DNA of 64,000 nucleotides from Saprospiraceae bacterium (lineage in GTDB: Bacteria; Bacteroidota; Bacteroidia; Chitinophagales; Saprospiraceae). The translations under genes and the position numbers were made by a program. Below are positions 63,411-64,000 of the stretch, one piece after another. Each line of letters begins with the position of its first letter. Positions within the stretch are counted from its first letter, which is position 1. The stretch covers positions 186,001 through 250,000 of the forward strand of contig JADJWN010000002.1 in assembly GCA_016716335.1 (NCBI GenBank). Reading direction: 5' to 3'. The notes under the pieces were generated by a model, which ran no database searches, was not told the origin of the DNA, and saw only the letters and a list, made by a program, of their open reading frames with translations.

Positions 63411-64000
63411 TCAGATATCAACCACCAGCCCTTCCTCGGCAGCTAAGATATTGGCAAACAATGCTTTACCTGCATGTTCAAATACTCGGACATCCGCATA
63501 TCTTCCCGAAAAATGTCCAGCCAGCAATCGTCCCGCATTGGCTGCTGCAGCAATCCGGGCCGCCTGTGATATCGTGCTGTGCATCCTCGCAGCTGCCTCA
63601 GACTCCAGATCATCCAGATAGGTCGTTTCGTGATAGAGTACATCCACGTCCTTGATCAAGGGTATCATCTCGGGATGATAGACGGTATCGGTACAGTATG
63701 CATAGGATCTGGGCTTCTGTGGCTCTTTGGTCAGTTGAGCATTGGGGATAATACCTGTAGCTGTCTGTATATCCTCTCCCTTTTTTGCCTGCTTGATCTG
63801 AGGGATGGTAAGGTGGTATTCCCTGATTGCGTCTTCTTTCAGATTGCGGCCACGTATCCTTTGACGGATCAGATAGCCGCAGGTAGGCACACGATGTAAG
63901 AGTGGGATGGTGAATACCTCTATATGCTGATCTTCATAGATTTTTGAATGTTGGGTTGTGTCCGTCTCATGGATATGTATTTCAAAACCCAGATATGCAT
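63411..64000 (-). CDS. rnz: Ribonuclease Z (partial, 5' end outside window)
   Basis: About 196 C-terminal residues. IEVFTIPLLHRVPTCGYLI, YAYCTDTVYHPEM (Asp ligand), VLYHETTYLDDLES, ARMHSTISQAARIAA and GRLLAGHFSGRYAD (His ligand) are the ordered metallo-beta-lactamase motifs of tRNase Z. The frame is open through the window end, so the N-terminal HxHGDH motif is not visible. It removes 3' trailers from tRNA precursors, and is directly upstream of, and co-oriented with, a tRNA whose 3' half has been amplified. Confidence 0.93.
   Translation of the reverse strand, partial: AYLGFEIHIHETDTTQHSKIYEDQHIEVFTIPLLHRVPTCGYLIRQRIRGRNLKEDAIREYHLTIPQIKQAKKGEDIQTATGIIPNAQLTKEPQKPRSYAYCTDTVYHPEMIPLIKDVDVLYHETTYLDDLESEAAARMHSTISQAARIAAAANAGRLLAGHFSGRYADVRVFEHAGKALFANILAAEEGLVVDI

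Overview
The window looks like a chromosomal piece of a Bacteroidota bacterium, most plausibly Saprospiria/Chitinophagia-like (the rank is inference). The signs are type IX secretion C-terminal sorting tails, TonB-C-terminal and DUF3857 proteins, sigma/anti-sigma pairs, a crtZ hydroxylase, a NagZ-serine hydrolase fusion, and repeated promoters of the Bacteroidota form TTG...TAnnTTTG. Single-base indels, mostly in short homopolymers, break many otherwise intact genes, including the housekeeping genes tpiA and prs. This suggests residual long-read assembly error, so several 'broken' genes below are probably whole.

Layout. 0-6 kb is accessory: a toxin/antitoxin/SecB-like chaperone (TAC-type) operon, a GC-rich dinB, two low-complexity tandem-repeat blocks enclosing a 23S-rRNA-IVS/four-helix-bundle gene, and a HEPN/MNT pair. 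6-17 kb holds two tandem DUF3857 proteins, a tail-fibre-like secreted protein, a LexA/S24-like repressor, and two large secreted surface proteins. 17-24 kb is core metabolism and envelope: glgB, tpiA, a sigma/anti-sigma/outer-membrane-protein operon, tatA and crtZ. 24-28 kb is a trans-4-hydroxyproline catabolic operon (epimerase, ketoglutarate-semialdehyde dehydrogenase, DapA-like deaminase). 28-41 kb carries miaE, MoxR/DUF58, RidA, a two-component system, the NagZ/beta-lactamase fusion and a LysM-amidase. 41-51 kb has a T9SS cargo protein behind a poly-G promoter spacer, a zinc metallopeptidase, a truncated-haemoglobin lipoprotein, two sigma/anti-sigma pairs, prs and rplY. 51-59 kb has a MITE-like element, two tandem arylsulfotransferase-like T9SS proteins, an alpha-amylase and an MFS sugar transporter.

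The most unusual region is 60.6-64 kb. Downstream of RNase Z (rnz) and an intact tRNA-Lys(UUU) lie seven ~360-bp direct repeats, all in the tRNA orientation. Each unit is a small GIY-YIG nuclease ORF, a 60-nt 3' piece of the tRNA whose anticodon arm is replaced by a perfect 7-bp hairpin, and a copy of the tRNA terminator. An eighth nuclease copy is cut off by a decayed IS3-family element. One promoter upstream of the tRNA is the only one I can see for the array. It looks like a tRNA-parasitic nuclease element that duplicates the 3' end of its host tRNA and has amplified in tandem.
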